A DNA stretch of 64,000 bases from Peribacillus simplex NBRC 15720 = DSM 1321 (GTDB taxonomy: Bacteria > Bacillota > Bacilli > Bacillales > DSM-1321): the NCBI RefSeq assembly GCF_002243645.1, contig NZ_CP017704.1, positions 310,001-374,000 of the forward strand, read 5' to 3'. Below, piece after piece: positions 1 through 9,430 of the stretch. Both the position numbers and the translations under genes were made by a program. A model generated the notes under the pieces. The model made no database searches and was not told the DNA's origin. It was given only the letters and a program-made list of their open reading frames with translations. Position 1 is the stretch's first letter. The number at the start of each line of letters is the position of its first letter.

Positions 1-41
1 TCAAATAAAACAAACGGTGTCCATTAAGTCTGCAATTTTAT

Positions 42-674
42 TCATTTTACTTCTTTAAACTTGGAGGTTTCATCCAAGACACCTTCCACAGCTGACTTTA
101 CGGCCTTCTGCTTCCTATCCAGCATTTTCTTTAAAAAGTATGAAAAAAGCAATGTAAACGCAATTCCCTTAACAATCGATGTATAACCATAAACAAGAAG
201 GCCCAATATCAGTACGATAAGATTAATAACCCTTATTGTCGCTGCAATATCTATTTTTTCATTTTTATGATGTAAAATTAAGGCGATCACGTCAAAGCCA
301 ACAGTGGAGGCATTTGCTGTTATACATAAATAATATCCTATCGCTATCAAAATCGACGAAATGATAATCACTAAAACGATATTTATATCAAAATTAATAT
401 TCAATGAATAAAAAAAATTAAAAAAAACCATATAGCTAAGAGAACTTACAATCGACTTAAAAAAGTACTCTTTCCCTAGAAATACTAAACAAATGATTAA
501 CAGTAATCCTGTAACGAAATTGGCTAGCATGGCAATGTTATAACCCGATAATGCATTCAATAATAACGCCGAGCTAGTTACCCCGCCATTAATAATTTCA
601 TTGGGAACGATTAAATAAGCATAGGCAAAGGTCATGGAAATGTTTCCTGCGATAATTTTCAATAAATCCTTCAT
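42..674 (-). CDS. YitT-family integral membrane protein
   Basis: A 210-residue protein with about five to six hydrophobic segments. The N-terminal stretch with 'VPNEIINGGVTSSALLL' matches the conserved opening of the YitT/YczE-like membrane family (the IPN..GGVTG signature). Most YitT proteins carry a C-terminal soluble DUF2179 domain. This one stops after the membrane region with a short charged tail, so it is a membrane-only member. The function of the family is not established; transport has been suggested. It is the last minus-strand gene at the left edge. The upstream Shine-Dalgarno sequence is weak and the gene appears monocistronic. Family assignment is fairly sure, role unknown. Confidence 0.7.
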   Translation of the reverse strand: MKDLLKIIAGNISMTFAYAYLIVPNEIINGGVTSSALLLNALSGYNIAMLANFVTGLLLIICLVFLGKEYFFKSIVSSLSYMVFFNFFYSLNINFDINIVLVIIISSILIAIGYYLCITANASTVGFDVIALILHHKNEKIDIAATIRVINLIVLILGLLVYGYTSIVKGIAFTLLFSYFLKKMLDRKQKAVKSAVEGVLDETSKFKEVK

Positions 675-1306
675 AAACTTCTCACCATCCCTCTCGATAT
701 TCTGATAATGCTTTCCCCCCTAAATATATATTTATACTTGAACCATAAGATACACATTCATCTTTTACTCAGATTCGAACCTTCACCTTTCGATATTTTT
801 GAATGATTTTACGTAGAATGCATTTTTTTGTTCAAGTGATTACAAAATATTCGCTAACCTGAATCCTCTCTCCTTCTAAATAAATAAAATAAAGCATCCC
901 CCTTAAAACTTGAGGATGTTCATGTTTACTATATAATCATTTAGGCATTGCAGATTTTTTGTACAACTTATGTAACTTATGATTTCCTAGAAACGCTGTT
1001 CAGAAGCCTTTTATTTACTTGAATGAATAGTACATCCCAATGAATGATTTAAATTTCCAAAGGTTTATACAAAGAGAAGGCTATTTATAATGCTCGCTTC
1101 AATAGACTTAGTCCGACATCAAAAAACCTGATAAAATAGATAAGAAAACTGTTTAGGTAAGCAGGGAAACGCAAGCGAACCCCTAATTATTTCCACCAAG
1201 TATTATTCCGCAATAAAAAAGTTGAGGGGTATGCCCCTCAACTTTTTAGTGTTCCATTAACTATTTCCCAAGAAATGTTTTTTCGATAAGTTTTCAGTTA
1301 ACCATT
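675..1306. other. intergenic region
   Basis: About 630 bases between yitT-like and tatC with no convincing reading frame on either strand. It is AT-rich. The only clear structure is the hairpin at 1216-1247, listed separately. A weak hairpin (GCATCC/GGATGT) near 896-921 has no T-run. Confidence 0.5.
1216..1247 (-). terminator. rho-independent terminator of phoD-tatA-tatC
   Basis: Stem GTTGAGGGG / CCCCTCAAC (1221-1229 and 1234-1242) with a TATG loop, extended by A5/T5. It lies about 60 bp past the tatC stop. The stem is flanked by A and T runs, so it could work in both directions. Confidence 0.8.
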
Positions 1307-2047
1307 TCATGTTACTGGTAATGTTGACTCATCTTTCATCAGCCTTTTTCGATAAACCATATTGGAAAGCTGTACACTCACTTCATATAGCACAAGCAGA
1401 GGGACGATAACCAAAATGTCCGAAATGATATCTGGAGGCGTAATCAGGATCGAGATGATGACCAGGACGAAATAAGAAATCTTACGAGACTTTTTCAACA
1501 CTGTTGGATTGATGATGCCTAATCTGGTCAGGAACATGACCACAAGCGGCATTTCGAATAAAATCCCGAAAGGTAAGATCAAATTAATCATGAACCGAAA
1601 ATACTTTTCCGCTGTGAACATCATCTCGAACTGCCCAGCCGATAGGGAAGTGAGGAAACCCAGCACTATTGGAAACAACACAAAATATCCAAATGAGATA
1701 CCTGTGATGAATAGAATGAACAGCCCTGGTATGAACCGAAATGTAACTTTTCTCTCTTCCGGTTTCAGCGCTGGAGCCACAAAGCGCCATAACTGATAGG
1801 CTGCCAGCGGAATCGTTGCAGCTATTGCGCAAACCGCAGCGATAATCATATATACCCACAGGATCTCACTCGGGCCGAGCACGGCAAGCTTTCCTTCCAA
1901 ATCCTTAATGAGCAGTTCATAAATATCCTGTACGAATATGAAACTCACTATGAAAAAAGCAAGAAAACCTATCAGTGTTTTAATGATTCTGCTTCGGAGT
2001 TCCTCCATATGCTCAATAACATGTAAATCCTTACTCTCCACTTTCAC
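1307..2047 (-). CDS. tatC: Sec-independent protein translocase TatC
   Basis: A 246-residue TatC, the multi-spanning receptor of the twin-arginine translocase that binds RR signal peptides. Six membrane segments are visible. The N-terminal 'HMEELRSRII' is the conserved TatC cytoplasmic motif, and the family residues around 'RFVAPALKPEERK' in the first cytoplasmic loop are present. It follows tatA and phoD on the same strand, as phoD-tatAd-tatCd does in B. subtilis, so this is the TatCd-type paralogue dedicated to PhoD. It probably forms a minimal TatAC translocase with the preceding gene. The SD (AAGGAGG-like) lies just before the ATG. Confidence 0.95.
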   Translation of the reverse strand: MKVESKDLHVIEHMEELRSRIIKTLIGFLAFFIVSFIFVQDIYELLIKDLEGKLAVLGPSEILWVYMIIAAVCAIAATIPLAAYQLWRFVAPALKPEERKVTFRFIPGLFILFITGISFGYFVLFPIVLGFLTSLSAGQFEMMFTAEKYFRFMINLILPFGILFEMPLVVMFLTRLGIINPTVLKKSRKISYFVLVIISILITPPDIISDILVIVPLLVLYEVSVQLSNMVYRKRLMKDESTLPVT

Positions 2048-2155
2048 TCCTCCTTTTTAGTTATTTTCTTGCTATATTGCAAATAGCACTTCCCCTCGAA
2101 CTCTTCTCATGAAAAGAAGCAGGCGAGTCTTTCCGCCCGCTATATCTCATTTAAT

Positions 2156-2368
2156 TCATCCCTCTTTTTTAACAGCTCTTAAAGCGGCTTTATTCTCGTT
2201 TTCATCCTCTTTTTCTGAATCATTCACCAATCCTTTGGTTGCACTTTTGAATTCGGATAATGTCCGGCCAAATGCACGGCCTATTTCCGGCAGCTTGGAC
2301 GGTCCAAAAATAATCAGTGCAATCACTAGGACGATTACCAGACCAGGTATTCCTATATTTGAAAGCAT
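2156..2368 (-). CDS. tatA: twin-arginine translocase subunit TatA
   Basis: A 70-residue protein with one N-terminal membrane helix followed by the '[21 protein letters not shown]' region (conserved FGP at the hinge) and a charged amphipathic tail, the complete TatA/E architecture. Gram-positive TatA of this kind does the job of both TatA and TatB. It sits between phoD and tatC, with 74 bp to phoD and 108 bp to tatC, so it is the TatAd-type subunit that makes the pore for PhoD export. Its length matches the family. Confidence 0.95.
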   Translation of the reverse strand: MLSNIGIPGLVIVLVIALIIFGPSKLPEIGRAFGRTLSEFKSATKGLVNDSEKEDENENKAALRAVKKEG

Positions 2369-2442
2369 TCTTATTCACTCCTTTGATATTCTCATTTTTC
2401 TTCACAATGTCCTTGTCAAGCATCATAATCGTTCCCTATCAA

Positions 2443-4185
2443 TTAGTGAGTAACTTTCCCCTGCTTGTTCAATCTTTGTTTTTCATGTGCGCGATTATGG
2501 GCACGTGTCCGATCTTCCTCGACTTCGTTCGTTTTTTGTACACCTTCCGTAACCGCTGCTGATGCAACCTTTCTCAGCCCTGTTTGATCCTTATCAAAAA
2601 CAAAGGATGCTCTTGTCGATATATCCGCACCTGGTTCTGTCACGAATGGGACTACACGGTAGTCCGCCTTCCATTGTTCTGGTGTTACTTTGCATCGGAC
2701 ATATCCCCGGTAATCATTAAAGAACTTTATATGTGGATTCTGACTTAGTATTTTATCCGTATCCGCACGCTTATCCGCACCATTTCCACCAGAGGTGATG
2801 GAAGTGCCGACAAACTCCACACCGAAAATCTTGGAATTTGGATCATCGAAATCCGCCTTTAAATTGGCTGCCCAGCTTGCATGTACATCACCGGTCAACA
2901 CGACCAGATTTTCTAGGTTGTTTCTTTTGATTACATCAATCAAACGATCACGTGCAGCCGGGTAACCATCCCAGGAATCCATGCTGAATTTGGGTGCGGT
3001 TGGTGTTCCATAATTCCTTTGTGCAAAGAAAATTTGCTGAGGAAGTACATTCCACTTCGTTTCTGATTTTGATAGATTGTCAGTTAGCCACTGTTCCTGC
3101 TCTGGACCTAGTAATGTCCGCTTCGGATCAAGTGACTCAGGCGTTTGCGGTGTACTTCCATCTCCGTTTGCCTGATCATCGCGGTATTGACGTGAATCCA
3201 ATACAAAGAAAGAGGCCAGGTCGCCATACGTGAAATTTCGGTATAACCGCATATCCGCTCCCTTTGGCAAAGACGATTTACGAAGGGGCATATGCTCATA
3301 GTAAGCCTGATAGGCAGCGGCTCTTCTCTTGATGAATGCTTCTACCGATTGTCCTTTTTCCGGGATGACATTTGCATAATTGTTTTCAACTTCATGGTCA
3401 TCCCAAGTCACGACCCATGGGAAAGCTGCATGTGCCGCTTTTAAATGGGTATCCGAGCGGTATTGTGCGTATCTATTTCGATAATCCTCAAGCGTGATGA
3501 TCTCTGGACCACTATGTACACGGACATTACCTGTAGATGAAACATATTCATTTGGTCCATATTCATATATATAATCGCCAAGGTGAAAGACAATATCCAG
3601 ATCTTCTTTTGCCAAATGTTTATAGGCCGTATAATAACCATGCTCAAATTGCTGACATGAAACAAACGCGAATGACAAGCTCGAAACACTTGAACCTACT
3701 GGCGGAAGTGTTTTCGTTTTCCCAGTCTGACTTACTTCCCCACCACTTTTAAATCGGTAAAAATAGACCTTATCAGGTTTTAACCCGCTTACTTCCACAT
3801 GAACGGAGTGGCCAAGTTCCGGCCTGGCTATTTCCTTGCCTTGCTGGACAATCTTTCTGAAATTCTCATCCTTTGCCACTTCCCATTTAACGGAAATGGC
3901 TTCTTTTGGCATTCCTCCGCCATTCAAAGGATCAGGTGCCAACCTTGTCCATAAAACTACACTATCCGAGAGCGGATCACCTGAAGCTACACCGAGAGTA
4001 AATGGATAATCACTGAACTTCGGAGCAGCATTCACTTCAATCCCGCCCATTGATTGGGCAAGGGCAAGACCTAATGAAAGTCCGGCAAGCTTGCTTGCTC
4101 CCTGGATAAAGTTTCGGCGGTCCATATTATTACCTAATTCGCTCCAATTCTTAATTAAATCATCCATTGCTCTTTCATTATTCAT
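2443..4185 (-). CDS. phoD: alkaline phosphatase D / phosphodiesterase PhoD
   Basis: A 580-residue secreted phosphodiesterase of the PhoD family, which attacks phosphodiesters such as teichoic acids during phosphate starvation. Residues 22-26 give the Tat signal (DRRNF), followed by a hydrophobic stretch and a cleavage region near 'VNAAP'. Metal-site motifs are present: 'SCQQFEHGYYTAYK', 'HLGDYIYEYG', 'WDDHEVENNYAN' and 'LTGDVHASWAANL'. The sequence is very close to B. subtilis PhoD from end to end. It is the first gene of a phoD-tatA-tatC operon, so substrate and export machinery are co-expressed. A likely PhoP-type promoter lies just upstream. Confidence 0.97.
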   Translation of the reverse strand: MNNERAMDDLIKNWSELGNNMDRRNFIQGASKLAGLSLGLALAQSMGGIEVNAAPKFSDYPFTLGVASGDPLSDSVVLWTRLAPDPLNGGGMPKEAISVKWEVAKDENFRKIVQQGKEIARPELGHSVHVEVSGLKPDKVYFYRFKSGGEVSQTGKTKTLPPVGSSVSSLSFAFVSCQQFEHGYYTAYKHLAKEDLDIVFHLGDYIYEYGPNEYVSSTGNVRVHSGPEIITLEDYRNRYAQYRSDTHLKAAHAAFPWVVTWDDHEVENNYANVIPEKGQSVEAFIKRRAAAYQAYYEHMPLRKSSLPKGADMRLYRNFTYGDLASFFVLDSRQYRDDQANGDGSTPQTPESLDPKRTLLGPEQEQWLTDNLSKSETKWNVLPQQIFFAQRNYGTPTAPKFSMDSWDGYPAARDRLIDVIKRNNLENLVVLTGDVHASWAANLKADFDDPNSKIFGVEFVGTSITSGGNGADKRADTDKILSQNPHIKFFNDYRGYVRCKVTPEQWKADYRVVPFVTEPGADISTRASFVFDKDQTGLRKVASAAVTEGVQKTNEVEEDRTRAHNRAHEKQRLNKQGKVTH

Positions 4186-4219
4186 TGATCTTTCCCTCCT
4201 ATTATTTGAATCTGGTTCA

Positions 4220-4261
4220 AGTATAGAAGGGCATTTTTAAAGGTGTATGAAGAAGTGTAAA
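4220..4261 (-). promoter_or_regulatory. candidate PhoP-controlled promoter of phoD
   Basis: On the minus strand there is a -10-like TATACT (4220-4225). Upstream are two hexamers fitting the Bacillus PhoP repeat TT(A/C/T)A(C/T)A: TTCATA (4246-4251) and TTTACA (4256-4261), spaced 10 bp. A weaker TTAAAA sits at 4235-4240. The repeats fall about 33-48 bp upstream of the predicted start, where PhoP boxes of activated promoters lie. No good -35 box is seen, as expected for an activator-dependent promoter. Only two of the usual four repeats fit well. Confidence 0.4.
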
Positions 4262-4966
4262 TCAATAAATTTCCAATTAGGATTTTTCAGGCAGGACTAA
4301 TGGTCCCCATTGAACACAAAAAGAGATTTGATTCACTCATTCATTTACATAGACCTACAAACTTTTACATTTACCGACAGTCTTTCATCCTATTTCTCTT
4401 AATGAATCATTTATTTAATCGTTACAAATAACTGGGTTTAAACTCAAATAGGATGCAGCAATTAATGCTTCATATTATGTGATAATCGTATTTAAAAACC
4501 GAAGGATACGATTATCGTTTAAGTTTTACTCGCTTTGATCTGCGAATCATTTTCGTACCCTAAACAAGTTGGATAGTTTTCTGATTTTTAATTATTAGCA
4601 CTCTTTGCTGATACCGAGTATTTGTTTGTTTCGCTTGACATTAACTTTCTTCAGAGCTGCAATACTCAATTATCATTTTTGGTCAAATTTTGTAAAGAGT
4701 CTATCACCATATCAAATTCGAATTAAAATGGGGACATACAATTCACTCTACACATGAACCGCAAAATTTTTATTAATAATCAAACCAATATCCTCCTCTA
4801 TACGTTTATTTATATTGAAGGGAGTAAAATTCCGACTTGATTAAAAAAGTTCAAAGGAAGGTGGTTAAGAACCAGCATATTGACAGGTATTCGATTCTCC
4901 TGTTCATCTATCTTAATGGATCGTATTTTAACAATTATCAAGAAGAATATTTAACGAGGTGAAGAA

Positions 4967-6334
4967 ATGTTGAAAAAAATGAAGTTTAATATTGTATGGA
5001 TTATCGCCTTACTATTTATGGCTATTCTACCAAATGTAATTGGTGCTTCTTCTACTATAGGTAAAATCCCAGTGTCAGAGGTAGGCTTTGACAGCCACAT
5101 CACCAACAATTCCCTTGCCGTAAGTCCGGATGAGCAAATAGCGGTTGTCTCAGATAGCCGTGAACAATCCGTCCTAGTCTACGATCTTACCAAAGGCAAG
5201 TTGCGCAAAAAGATCGACGGCTTTGGTTCACCGAGAAATATTGTGTTTATTGATGGAGGCTCAGAGTTTGTCGTCTCAGACAGCACGCTCGGTATGCTTC
5301 GTTTTTACAGAACAAAAAACTTCACCTTGAAAGATGAAGTCGTCGTTGGTCCAGGTGCATTCGGGACTGCTGTCAGCCCTGATGGAAAGACATTATATGT
5401 GAACAATCAAGCACACAGTTCCGTCACTGTCGTGGATTTGGAAAAACGAAAACCGATGGCAGTCATTACCGGTTTCGCCCAACCAAGACAAGGCATTAAA
5501 GTCTCTCCAGATGGAAAATACATCTTTGTCACGAACTTTCAAGGAGATAAAGTAACTGTCGTTGAAGCCGCAACACAGAAAATTATTCGTGAAATATCAG
5601 GATTCTCTATGATTCGCGGAATCTCGATCACCGCTGATGGAAGTACATTGTATGCCGCGAACAGCGGACGTAACAGCATTTCTGCAGTTGATACCCTAGA
5701 CGGCAATATAAAGAGTGAAATCAAAGTGGGGCGTGAACCATATGGTGCTGCTCTTTCGCCTGATAACAAGCTCCTTTTTGCAAGCAATAAAACTGACAAT
5801 ACGATCGACGTAATCAATATAGCTGATCACCGTGTAGTTAAAACAATTGACGGTTTCAACGAACCAAGACAAGCAATTGTCTTTAGCCACGACGGGGAAC
5901 GGGCTTATGTATTAAATCGGGATCTCTCTATTGCGCGTGTGAATGTTAAAACCTTCTCCATCACGGATATAATTCAGGATGAGTCAAAAAAGTACAAACT
6001 TAAAACGCTAAGATCAAACAAAGTAGGGAAATATTTAGCAGACCAAGATGGAATGACACTTTATTATTTCACAAAAGATGAAACTAGCGTCAGTAATTGC
6101 AAACGTCAATGTAGTGAAATTTGGCCGACTTTCCATGCAGATAACATCATCACCACTAGAGGTTTCGATAAAAAAGAGTTTAAAACAATCATAAGAGATG
6201 ACGGACAAAAGCAAACAACGTATAAAGGGCATCCACTTTATTACTTTGTGAAAGATAAGCAGGCAGGTGATATAAATGGACAAGGCGTCAATAATGTCTG
6301 GTTTGTTTTAGACAAAAAGGTTTTTGAGGAATAA
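4967..6334 (+). CDS. secreted YVTN beta-propeller protein with C-terminal Lipoprotein_15 repeats
   Basis: A 455-residue protein. Residues 1-26 form a Sec signal peptide ending near 'IGAS'. Residues of about 40-340 contain at least six repeats of the YVTN/NHL-like type ('VSPDGKYIFVTNFQGDKVTVVE', 'LSPDNKLLFASNKTDNTIDVIN'), which fold as a beta-propeller. The last 100 residues match the secreted repeat PF03640/COG4315: 'DQDGMTLYYFTKDETSVSNC', 'QCSEIWPTFHADN' and 'KGHPLYYFVKD', with two cysteines that could pair. The role is unknown; such proteins are surface or extracellular. It is monocistronic, with SD GAGGTGAAGAA before the ATG and a strong terminator downstream. The fusion of propeller and COG4315 repeats is uncommon. 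Confidence 0.75.
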   Translation: MLKKMKFNIVWIIALLFMAILPNVIGASSTIGKIPVSEVGFDSHITNNSLAVSPDEQIAVVSDSREQSVLVYDLTKGKLRKKIDGFGSPRNIVFIDGGSEFVVSDSTLGMLRFYRTKNFTLKDEVVVGPGAFGTAVSPDGKTLYVNNQAHSSVTVVDLEKRKPMAVITGFAQPRQGIKVSPDGKYIFVTNFQGDKVTVVEAATQKIIREISGFSMIRGISITADGSTLYAANSGRNSISAVDTLDGNIKSEIKVGREPYGAALSPDNKLLFASNKTDNTIDVINIADHRVVKTIDGFNEPRQAIVFSHDGERAYVLNRDLSIARVNVKTFSITDIIQDESKKYKLKTLRSNKVGKYLADQDGMTLYYFTKDETSVSNCKRQCSEIWPTFHADNIITTRGFDKKEFKTIIRDDGQKQTTYKGHPLYYFVKDKQAGDINGQGVNNVWFVLDKKVFEE

Positions 6335-6792
6335 TTAAGTTTAGTTTTGCACAAAAAGAAAGAAAACTCTAAAAAAAACCATTCATATAAAGAACAGAAG
6401 AAAAATAGGTTTGTGTTTCACTAATAATGGTCCTAGGGTATAATAAATGTCACTTTTTTATTCTGGAATAAAAATCAAATAAATCAATGCCACCTTCTAG
6501 GTGGCATTGATTTATTTGAATAAGGTACAGGTTTATAATCTTCATAATATCCCTACTTGATGGTGATAGGTTCTGCCGACAAAACACAGATATTATTCGC
6601 TATCGCGTTTCTCACTATAGACCCCATTAAAGAATAAAACGGTTCTTAGTTTATTGATAATAGCCACGGAGAAGGGAATCCCATATAGATATCCCAGTAT
6701 AATAGATGGAATGGCTTTAAACCGGTGTTAAACCCCTGATTTTTCAGATATTTCATTACCAACCTAATTTCCACATCACAACCTATAACGTA
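6335..6792. other. intergenic region between convergent genes
   Basis: It separates the secreted propeller gene (+) from the ABC importer operon (-). Apart from the perfect hairpin at 6476-6518, nothing recognisable was seen. Confidence 0.5.
6476..6518. terminator. bidirectional terminator hairpin
   Basis: A perfect 19-bp stem (6476-6494 against 6500-6518) with a 5-base loop. The outer pairs are A/T-rich and the inner pairs are GCCACC/GGTGGC. It sits between convergent transcription units and could serve both. Confidence 0.8.
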
Positions 6793-7587
6793 TCACAATA
6801 TTCCCGGATATGTAGGCAACACAGAAGACAATAACTTTTTAGAAACAGGATGTTTTAATCTTTCAAGTTGTTCCATATCTTCCAACCATTCTATAACCTC
6901 ACCCTTGTACATTACCGCTAGACGGTCTGCGATGTAATTGACAGCCTGTAAATCATGAGAAATAAAGAGATATGAAAGTTGAAACTCTTTTTTTAATTGT
7001 GCCAAAAGGTTTAATATCTGTACTTGAACTAGAACATCTAGAGAACTTACAGCCTCATCAAGTATAATTAACTTTGGCTTTAAGGCAATCGCTCTTGCGA
7101 TATTGATTCTTTGTAACTGCCCTCCACTGAACTGATATGGGTATTTATGAATATCTTCCTGGCATAACCCAACAATCTCCAAAAGCTCTTGTACTTTCTT
7201 TTTCTCTTGAACAGACGTGAGCCTCTCGTAATTCCTTATCGGCTCAGCAATGATTTCCCCTATAGTTAGTCTAGGGTTAACAGCGCTATAACAATCTTGA
7301 AAAACAACTTGCAGATTTCGCCGTAACTCCTTTAATTCTTTTGCTTTTAAACAATAAAGACTCTTCCCCAGAAACCAAACCTCTCCCTGATCCGGCTTTT
7401 CCAGTCCCAGAATAATTTTGCCCAGGGTACTCTTTCCAGATCCACTTTCTCCAACGAGACCTAAACATACTCCTTCTTCCAAAGTTAGAGAGATGCCCTT
7501 ATTGGCTTCCACAGCTTTACGCTTCCCAAAAACAGAGTTCCCTAGCAAGTATGTTTTCTTTATACCTCTCAACTCAAGCAAGCTCAT
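6793..7587 (-). CDS. nikE: nickel/peptide-type ABC transporter ATP-binding protein (NikE/OppF type)
   Basis: A 264-residue ABC ATPase: Walker A 'GLVGESGSGKSTLGK', Q-loop 'VVFQDCYSAVNPR', signature 'FSGGQLQRINIARA', Walker B 'KLIILDEAVSSLD' and switch His in 'YLFISHDLQ'. The 'NPRLT' after the Q-loop is typical of the Opp/Dpp/Nik group. It is NikE-sized and lacks the long C-terminal extension of OppF. It is the last gene of the five-gene operon (19 bp after the partner ATPase) and should pair with it to energise import by the two permeases. The substrate call (Ni or Co) comes from the binding protein and riboswitch, not from this gene. Confidence 0.85.
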   Translation of the reverse strand: MSLLELRGIKKTYLLGNSVFGKRKAVEANKGISLTLEEGVCLGLVGESGSGKSTLGKIILGLEKPDQGEVWFLGKSLYCLKAKELKELRRNLQVVFQDCYSAVNPRLTIGEIIAEPIRNYERLTSVQEKKKVQELLEIVGLCQEDIHKYPYQFSGGQLQRINIARAIALKPKLIILDEAVSSLDVLVQVQILNLLAQLKKEFQLSYLFISHDLQAVNYIADRLAVMYKGEVIEWLEDMEQLERLKHPVSKKLLSSVLPTYPGIL

Positions 7588-7606
7588 TATTCATCCACCC
7601 AACTCT

Positions 7607-8578
7607 TTAACTTGATTTTACACATCGTACTAGATGGTCTTTTTCATACTCTTTAAATTCAAGATTATAACTTGAACATGTATGATCTGCGTCATCACAT
7701 CGTTCTAAAAAAGGGCATCTTTTTTCTCTATTCATTAGATTGGGACGCGAAACGCTAACATGTTTTTCAGTCTTTATCTTTCTTCTTGTTAATCCAAGCC
7801 TGGATTCTAACAAGACTCGGGTATACGGGTGCATTGGGCGATTGAACAACTTCAACACTGGTGCTTTCTCAACGATATAGCCGCCATACATCACAGCTAC
7901 TTCGTCAGCTAACTGAGCAATCACCCCTAGATCATGTGATACTAATAAAATGCATGTATTGTATTCTTTCCTTAACTTATCCAACTGTTTCAAAACCTGG
8001 AGTTGGTTTGTCGCATCAAGTGCAGTCGTCGGCTCATCAGCAATGATAATAGATGGACTTAAAGACATCGTAATCGCAATCATAACTCGTTGCAGCATCC
8101 CGCCGCTTAGCTGAAACGGATATTGCTTCAAGACATTCTCTGGATTAAGCAGGTCTGTTTTTTCCAAATACTCCACAGCCATTTTCCGCGCTTGCTGCTT
8201 AGTGATAGGCAAATGAGTTCTAAGTGTCTCAAAAAAATGCCGCCCTATCGTCCTCACAGGATTAAAGGCGATCATTGGGTTCTGCATAATCATTGCGATT
8301 TCACTGCCCCGTACTTTCCTTATGTCTTCTGTGGAAACATTTAAAAGGTCTATATTATTAAACTTGATGCTCCCTTGCACCACCTTTGCCTTGTCAGGTA
8401 AAAGATTTAGCAAAGACATGCATGTCATCGTTTTCCCTGATCCACTTTCTCCGACAATGCCCAACACTTTCCCAGCCTCGAGTTTAAAACTGACATCATT
8501 GACAGCCTGAGTCACTCCATACGGTGTCGATACAATAACCTTCAAATTTTCTACAGTTAGATTGGGGTGTTTTCCCAT
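7607..8578 (-). CDS. nikD: nickel/peptide-type ABC transporter ATP-binding protein (NikD/OppD type)
   Basis: A 323-residue ABC ATPase: Walker A 'GIVGESGSGKTMTCMS', signature 'LSGGMLQRVMIAI', Walker B 'IIIADEPTTALDA' and 'LLVSHDLGVIA'. The C-terminus carries the OppD-type cysteine-containing tail ('CPFLERCDDADHTC'). In OppD-group ATPases this tail can hold an iron-sulfur cluster; four cysteines can be seen here (CPFLERC...C...C). It is longer than E. coli NikD (about 254 residues), so by length it resembles OppD/DppD. The neighbours are the permease (20 bp upstream) and the second ATPase (19 bp downstream). Confidence 0.85.
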   Translation of the reverse strand: MGKHPNLTVENLKVIVSTPYGVTQAVNDVSFKLEAGKVLGIVGESGSGKTMTCMSLLNLLPDKAKVVQGSIKFNNIDLLNVSTEDIRKVRGSEIAMIMQNPMIAFNPVRTIGRHFFETLRTHLPITKQQARKMAVEYLEKTDLLNPENVLKQYPFQLSGGMLQRVMIAITMSLSPSIIIADEPTTALDATNQLQVLKQLDKLRKEYNTCILLVSHDLGVIAQLADEVAVMYGGYIVEKAPVLKLFNRPMHPYTRVLLESRLGLTRRKIKTEKHVSVSRPNLMNREKRCPFLERCDDADHTCSSYNLEFKEYEKDHLVRCVKSS

Positions 8579-8597
8579 CTTCCAACCATCCTCCCTT

Positions 8598-9428
8598 CTA
8601 TTCCTTTTTTAGGTCTAGAGCATCCCTCAAAGCTTCGCCAAACAAGTTAAAACCAAATACAACGATGAAGATCATCAACCCAGGGTAAAGCATCAATGAA
8701 GGGGTTTCTCTAAAAAATGGCTTACTATCATTGATCATCATTCCCCACTCTGCCTCTGGCGGCTGTATGCCAAGTCCAAGAAAAGAGAGTCCAGAAATTG
8801 CTAAAATAACTCCTCCGATGTCCATAAAGATTAATACAACAACTTGAGAAATGATGGCAGGTAAAATATGTTTGATGACAATGACTCTCATTGGTGTCCC
8901 GCATATTTTGGCTGCTAAGACAAAGTTTTGCTCCTTTACACTAAGAACCATTCCTCGAATGACGCGTGCATAAAAAACCCATTGGACAAGCACCATCGCC
9001 AAGATCAGATTGCCAAGACTCGGTCCTAAAGTTCCGATTAAAGCTAAGGACAGCAGAAAGCTTGGAAATGCCATGAGAATGTCACACATTCTCATGAAGA
9101 GATAATCAACTTTCCCCCCAATAAAGCCTGCATAAATACCAAGTGGGATACTAATAATCATCATTAATCCCATGACAAGGAAAGCTGTTCCCAACGAGGT
9201 TCGTGTTCCATAGATTAATCGGGACAATATACATCTCCCTAAATGATCAGTCCCCATTGGAAACTGAGAGGAGGGCCCTTGCAGCTTCTGAACGATATCA
9301 ATCAAGTTCGGATCATTAGGAGCCAAAAAAGGAGCAAAAAGAGCCAATACTGTCAGGAAGGAAATAATCATGATACTGATCATCATGAGCTTATGTGTCA
9401 TCAGCATTCTTTTCACGTTTTGCACCAT
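8598..9428 (-). CDS. nikC: nickel/peptide-type ABC transporter permease (NikC/DppC type)
   Basis: About 276 residues with six membrane segments and the BPD_transp_1 coupling loop 'AAKICGTPMRVIVIKHILPAI' (EAA-like motif). The frame stays open further upstream, but those codons overlap the preceding permease in another frame and read as non-membrane sequence. The ATG at 9428 starts 'MVQNVKRMLMTHK', has an AAGGAGAG Shine-Dalgarno, and gives an N-terminus like DppC/NikC. It forms the heterodimeric channel with the NikB-type permease, whose stop codon ends 2 bp upstream. Confidence 0.85.
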   Translation of the reverse strand: MVQNVKRMLMTHKLMMISIMIISFLTVLALFAPFLAPNDPNLIDIVQKLQGPSSQFPMGTDHLGRCILSRLIYGTRTSLGTAFLVMGLMMIISIPLGIYAGFIGGKVDYLFMRMCDILMAFPSFLLSLALIGTLGPSLGNLILAMVLVQWVFYARVIRGMVLSVKEQNFVLAAKICGTPMRVIVIKHILPAIISQVVVLIFMDIGGVILAISGLSFLGLGIQPPEAEWGMMINDSKPFFRETPSLMLYPGLMIFIVVFGFNLFGEALRDALDLKKE

Positions 9429-9430
9429 TC

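Noticed and set aside
4344-4375. Plus-strand TTTACA repeats as a second Pho box
   Set aside because: Repeats do not keep an 11-bp period and are on the strand opposite to phoD transcription; no plus-strand pho gene follows closely.
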